From WQUF01 sp031549885 (lineage in GTDB: Bacteria > Bacillota > Clostridia > Clostridiales > Clostridiaceae), in contig JAVBPD010000140.1 of the NCBI GenBank assembly GCA_031549885.1, positions 1 through 8,461 of the forward strand: a DNA stretch of 8,461 nt, in the 5' to 3' direction. The position numbers and the translations under genes were made by a program. Positions 6,457 to 8,461 of this stretch are shown here, one piece after another. The stretch's first letter is position 1. The number at the start of each line of letters is the position of its first letter. The notes beneath the pieces are model-generated. The model saw nothing but the letters and a program-made list of their open reading frames with translations, did no database searches and was not told where the DNA came from.

Positions 6457-6493
6457 AAAGCTTTTATCTAAATTGTAGATGAAAGCTTTTTTT
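6457..6493 (+). terminator. Intrinsic terminator after the TPM gene
   Basis: A 14-base stem, AAAGCTTTTATCTA (6457-6470) with TAGATGAAAGCTTT (6476-6489), has a single G-U pair and a 5-base loop, followed by a T run through 6493. It begins five bases after the stop codon and separates the long plus-strand gene run from the sigma-factor operon. Confidence 0.92.
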
Positions 6494-6504
6494 ATAATAA
6501 TTTT

Positions 6505-6533
6505 TGAAGGGTTTTAGATTTATTTTACGTCTA
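6505..6533 (+). promoter_or_regulatory. Candidate ECF-sigma (autoregulatory) promoter
   Basis: TGAAGGGTTT (6505-6514) resembles the TGAAACnTTT -35 element of sigma-W/sigma-X type promoters with two mismatches. CGTCTA (6528-6533) matches the CGT(A/C)TA -10 class. The spacer between TGAAGG and CGTCTA is 17 bases, the expected 16-17. It lies 20 bases before the sigma-factor start and just after a terminator, where an autoregulated ECF promoter is normally found. The low-quality A/T alternative (TATATA at 6538-6543) could serve sigma-A for basal expression. Confidence 0.6.
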
Positions 6534-6553
6534 TTATTATATAGATATATTAG

Positions 6554-7117
6554 GTGGTGAATATTATTGATGAGTTAGTTTTAATTGAAAAAATTAAAGA
6601 AAGAAATGAAAAGGCTTTTGAAATCCTAATTAAAAACTATAAAAACTACATATATACTATTTGCTTTGGAATTATTAAAAATCATGAAGATGCTCTTGAT
6701 ATATCCCAAGAAGTATTTATAAAAGTATATTTTTCAATTGGAACTTATAAAAATGAAGGTTTTAAAACTTGGATTTCAAAACTTGCTGTAAATTTATCTA
6801 TAGATTACTTAAGAAAAAGAAAAAAATCATCAAATGATATTTCAATAGAAGACCATGAAGATAATTTAAAACTTGCTACAGAAGATGTTGAACAGAAGGT
6901 GATAAAAATTATGGATGAAGAAAAATTACATTTATATTATAATTCGCTTCCTAAAAAATATTCTATAATTTTAAAAAAGTATTATTTTGAATCCAAATCC
7001 TATTCCTTAATATCTATGGAGGAAAATATAAGCATTAAAACTGTTGAGACAAGGCTTTATAGAGCTAAAAAGATGCTTAAGGAGAAATGGGGGAGTGATC
7101 TTTATGAAATGTTTTAA
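6554..7117 (+). CDS. ECF-type RNA polymerase sigma factor
   Basis: This 187-residue sigma-70 family member has only regions 2 and 4, as in ECF sigma factors (sigma-W/sigma-V-like). Region 2 spans about 20-91, with DALDISQEVFIKVY (46-59) for core binding and -10 recognition and WISKLAVNLSIDYLRKRKK (73-91). Region 4 spans about 130-178, with a helix-turn-helix SISIKTVETRLYRAKK-like segment for -35 binding. The start is uncertain: GTG at 6554 and GTG at 6557 are both in frame, and the AGGTGG that would be the ribosome binding site (6552-6557) overlaps them. An ATT at 6563 would have normal spacing. The gene overlaps the next one by 14 bases, and that one encodes its likely inhibitor. An ECF-like promoter lies just upstream, suggesting positive autoregulation. 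Confidence 0.9.
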   Translation: MVNIIDELVLIEKIKERNEKAFEILIKNYKNYIYTICFGIIKNHEDALDISQEVFIKVYFSIGTYKNEGFKTWISKLAVNLSIDYLRKRKKSSNDISIEDHEDNLKLATEDVEQKVIKIMDEEKLHLYYNSLPKKYSIILKKYYFESKSYSLISMEENISIKTVETRLYRAKKMLKEKWGSDLYEMF

Positions 7118-7505
7118 TGAAAAAAAGTGGATTGATTTTTTAAATGGAAATGTTTCTTGCAAGGAAAATGATGAAATGATTGAACATTTAAGCGAGTGTG
7201 AAGAATGCTTAAAAACTTATTCAAATTGTGCGGAGAAAAATATTATAAATACTCATGATAATTATGAAGCACAAGTTTTAATGAAATTAAGGTCTAAGAA
7301 TAAAACTGAATTTAATAAAAGGTTAATAAAATATGTAATAGCAGCTAGCATAACTATATTTTTTTACTCTGCAGGAGTGTTTGATCATATGCTTACAATT
7401 CCGTATAAGTTTTCCTCTGAAATAGTAGCCTTAAATTCTTCTATAAATAAAATAAATTTAAATATTAATGATATATGGAGGTCCATTTACAATGAAAAAA
7501 AATAA
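7104..7505 (+). CDS. Zinc-binding transmembrane anti-sigma factor (RsiW-like)
   Basis: The ATG at 7104, behind GGGGAG (7090-7095), gives 133 residues. The cytoplasmic N-terminus carries Cys3-x24-His28-x3-Cys32-x2-Cys35, exactly the ZAS zinc-binding pattern of anti-sigma factors such as RsiW. This domain holds the ECF sigma factor inactive. One transmembrane helix follows (about 75-93), then a short extracytoplasmic part of about 40 residues. The external part is much smaller than that of RsiW, leaving little room for a separate sensory fold; release by regulated proteolysis is the usual route and is inferred here. The gene overlaps the sigma gene by 14 bases and the next membrane gene by 14 bases. 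An earlier in-frame start near 7044 would remove Cys3 from the extreme N-terminus and lies within sigma coding sequence. Confidence 0.85.
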   Translation: MKCFNEKKWIDFLNGNVSCKENDEMIEHLSECEECLKTYSNCAEKNIINTHDNYEAQVLMKLRSKNKTEFNKRLIKYVIAASITIFFYSAGVFDHMLTIPYKFSSEIVALNSSINKINLNINDIWRSIYNEKK

Positions 7506-7992
7506 ATTTTTAACTTTTTTATTCTCTCTGTGCCCAGGTGTTGGTCATTTATATCTTGCTCTTTTTAAACAAGGTGTTGAACTTATGATTTTATTCTTTG
7601 GAGTTATTTCTTTAACATTTACATTAGAGATTACTCAACTTGGATTTTTACTTCCTATTATTTGGTTTTATTCTATGTTTGATGCATTAAACAAATGTTC
7701 AATGGATTATGCTGAAGATTCACATCTTGAATTATTTCAATTTATGGATTTTGATAACATATTTTCAAAATCAAATACAAAATATATTGGAATTGGTTTA
7801 GTTGTTCTTGGAGTTTTGTCCATTATAAATGGGCTGCTTCCTTCTGTTTTAAGGATGTTTTTTGCAAATTTAGATACTTATTTATTTATGAAAACATTTA
7901 GAACTGCACTTCTTTCTTTAATTTTAATATTTGCAGGAATCAAGCTTTTTAAAAAAGCTATATATCCAACTGAAAAGAGGGACGCTTTATGA
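7492..7992 (+). CDS. Multi-pass membrane protein of the sigma operon (TM2-like N-terminus)
   Basis: The ATG at 7492, with GGAGG at 7477-7481, gives 166 residues. No enzyme motif is seen. About five hydrophobic segments lie near 5-22, 28-46, 50-66, 98-118 and 132-152. The first pair contains CPGVGHLYLALFKQG (14-28), the 'P-G-(L/V)-G-H-x-Y-L' hairpin found in small TM2-like membrane proteins of Firmicutes, and WFYSMFDALNK follows the third. Residues 70-97 are an acidic cytoplasmic or external loop. The gene overlaps the anti-sigma gene by 14 bases and shares ATGA with the next gene, so it is translated with them. It is probably an output or accessory of the envelope response; its biochemical role is unknown. 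Confidence 0.75.
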   Translation: MKKNKFLTFLFSLCPGVGHLYLALFKQGVELMILFFGVISLTFTLEITQLGFLLPIIWFYSMFDALNKCSMDYAEDSHLELFQFMDFDNIFSKSNTKYIGIGLVVLGVLSIINGLLPSVLRMFFANLDTYLFMKTFRTALLSLILIFAGIKLFKKAIYPTEKRDAL

Positions 7993-8255
7993 TGCATAAA
8001 AGGTCCGTTGGCCTAATATCTTTAAGTATTTTGCTCATATTTACAGGGGTTTTTATATTTATGTACACAATTTTAGATAGAAATTTTGAATTATATTTTT
8101 ATTTCATTGCCCCTGCTTCTCTTATAATTTTAGGACTTGAGATATTATATGCATCTTTTAGTTTAAAAGATGGAGAAAATATGAGGATATCAGGATTAAG
8201 CGTGGCAGTGTGCTTGGGATTTGCAGCATTTTCTTTATTTTTTTTTAATAGATAA
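7989..8255 (+). CDS. Small membrane protein resembling the LiaI/LiaF transmembrane domain
   Basis: An 88-residue protein with three predicted membrane helices (about 7-28, 35-58 and 66-86) and almost no soluble part. The second helix (APASLIILGLEILYASF) resembles the P-x-LLILLGLEILL segment of LiaI/LiaF-like membrane domains, which belong to cell-envelope stress systems of Firmicutes; the match is short. The ATG at 7989 overlaps the upstream TGA (7990-7992); a second ATG follows at once at 7992. AGAGGG (7976-7981) serves as ribosome binding site. As the last gene of the sigma operon, followed by a terminator, it is likely induced with it. The C-terminal soluble domain of LiaF is absent. Confidence 0.72.
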   Translation: MMHKRSVGLISLSILLIFTGVFIFMYTILDRNFELYFYFIAPASLIILGLEILYASFSLKDGENMRISGLSVAVCLGFAAFSLFFFNR

Positions 8256-8274
8256 TATACTTAAAACAAAATTT

Positions 8275-8306
8275 AAATAGTTAGGTTTAAAAGCCTGACT
8301 ATTTTT
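8275..8306 (+). terminator. Intrinsic terminator of the sigma operon
   Basis: AAATAGTTAGG (8275-8285) pairs with CCTGACTATTT (8294-8304) with one G-U pair and an 8-base loop, followed by TT. The minus strand also has a T-rich run after the stem, so it can act in both directions and stop transcripts leaving the IS630 element on the right. Confidence 0.82.
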
Positions 8307-8308
8307 CG

Positions 8309-8461
8309 TTAGAGCGCTTTGACTTATTATAAGGAAATCAAATGGATGATTTTGGTATAGCATAACCAGAATGCTTAAACCAACCACATATATCACTAAT
8401 AGATATTAAGTCAAAGGCTTCTCCAATAGCCTTATCTAAAGCCTCAGAAGTTCTTGCCTTT
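8309..8461 (-). mobile_element. IS630-like insertion sequence, transposase 3' end
   Basis: The element enters from the right and carries the end of a minus-strand IS630-type transposase. Its outer edge must lie between the terminator (ends 8306) and the transposase stop (8338). A TA dinucleotide at 8310-8311, followed by GAGCGCTTTGACTTATTATA, is a candidate edge because IS630/Tc1 elements insert at TA. The matching repeat at the other end is outside the window, so the boundary is a guess within about 30 bases. Confidence 0.55.
8338..8461 (-). CDS. IS630-family transposase, C-terminal fragment (cut by window edge)
   Basis: On the minus strand, codons from 8460 to the TGA at 8340-8338 encode a 40-residue tail beginning KARTSEALDKAIGEAFDLIS and continuing DICGWFKHSGYAIP before the stop. 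The pattern 'L-x-x-AI-x-EA-x-x-x-I-x-x-x-D-I-x-x-WF-x-H-x-GY' close to the C-terminus is characteristic of IS630-family DDE transposases. The catalytic residues are outside the window. No frameshift is visible in this part, so the element may be intact. Confidence 0.72.
   Translation of the reverse strand, partial: KARTSEALDKAIGEAFDLISISDICGWFKHSGYAIPKSSI

Noticed and set aside
1..8461. CRISPR arrays, toxin-antitoxin pairs, phage genes or long repeats
   Set aside because: No regularly spaced repeats, no characteristic short gene pairs and no structural phage proteins were found on either strand.

Overview
The window reads as a piece of a low-GC Firmicute chromosome, most likely a Clostridium sensu stricto or close relative. 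The reasons are the strong A/T bias (third codon positions and spacers are almost all A/T), AAGGAG/GGAGG ribosome binding sites, occasional TTG and GTG starts, hairpin-plus-U-run terminators and clostridial-type protein families. No plasmid, phage, CRISPR or toxin genes are visible. Both ends lie inside insertion sequences: the start of an IS1182-type transposase on the left (minus strand, 1-124) and the tail of an IS630-type transposase on the right (minus strand, 8338-8461).

Left part (227-1769): about 210 bases of A/T-rich spacer with a plausible sigma-A promoter, then rimM and trmD overlapping by four bases, then a lone tRNA-Pro(GGG) and a strong terminator. RimM and TrmD are 30S-maturation and tRNA m1G37 enzymes. 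The usual partners, rpsP/khpA upstream and rplS downstream, are absent. The tRNA has G36-G37, which is TrmD's recognition site.

Middle part (1803-6451): six closely spaced genes on the plus strand with no terminator between them. They are a Gfo/Idh/MocA oxidoreductase, a monoacylglycerol-lipase-like alpha/beta hydrolase, a calcineurin-like metallophosphoesterase, a decayed 5' stub of a histidine phosphatase, a double zinc-ribbon membrane protein (YdjG-like) and a secreted/anchored TPM-domain protein (YdjH-like). A strong terminator at 6457-6493 closes the run.

Right part (6505-8306): a compact ECF sigma factor operon. A candidate self-recognised promoter (TGAAGGGTTT, 17-base spacer, CGTCTA) precedes an ECF sigma factor, a zinc-binding (C-x24-H-x3-C-x2-C) single-pass anti-sigma factor and two small multi-pass membrane proteins. 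The last of these resembles the LiaI/LiaF transmembrane domain. Consecutive genes overlap, and a terminator ends the operon just before the IS630 end.

The most interesting reading is that the zinc-ribbon/TPM pair and the sigma/anti-sigma operon form one envelope-stress island. In Bacillus subtilis the homologous ydjG-ydjH genes belong to the sigma-W-controlled pspA-ydjGHI operon. Here a sigma-W/RsiW-like pair lies right next to a ydjGH-like pair, without pspA or ydjI. Family assignments come from motifs read by eye; no database search was run.
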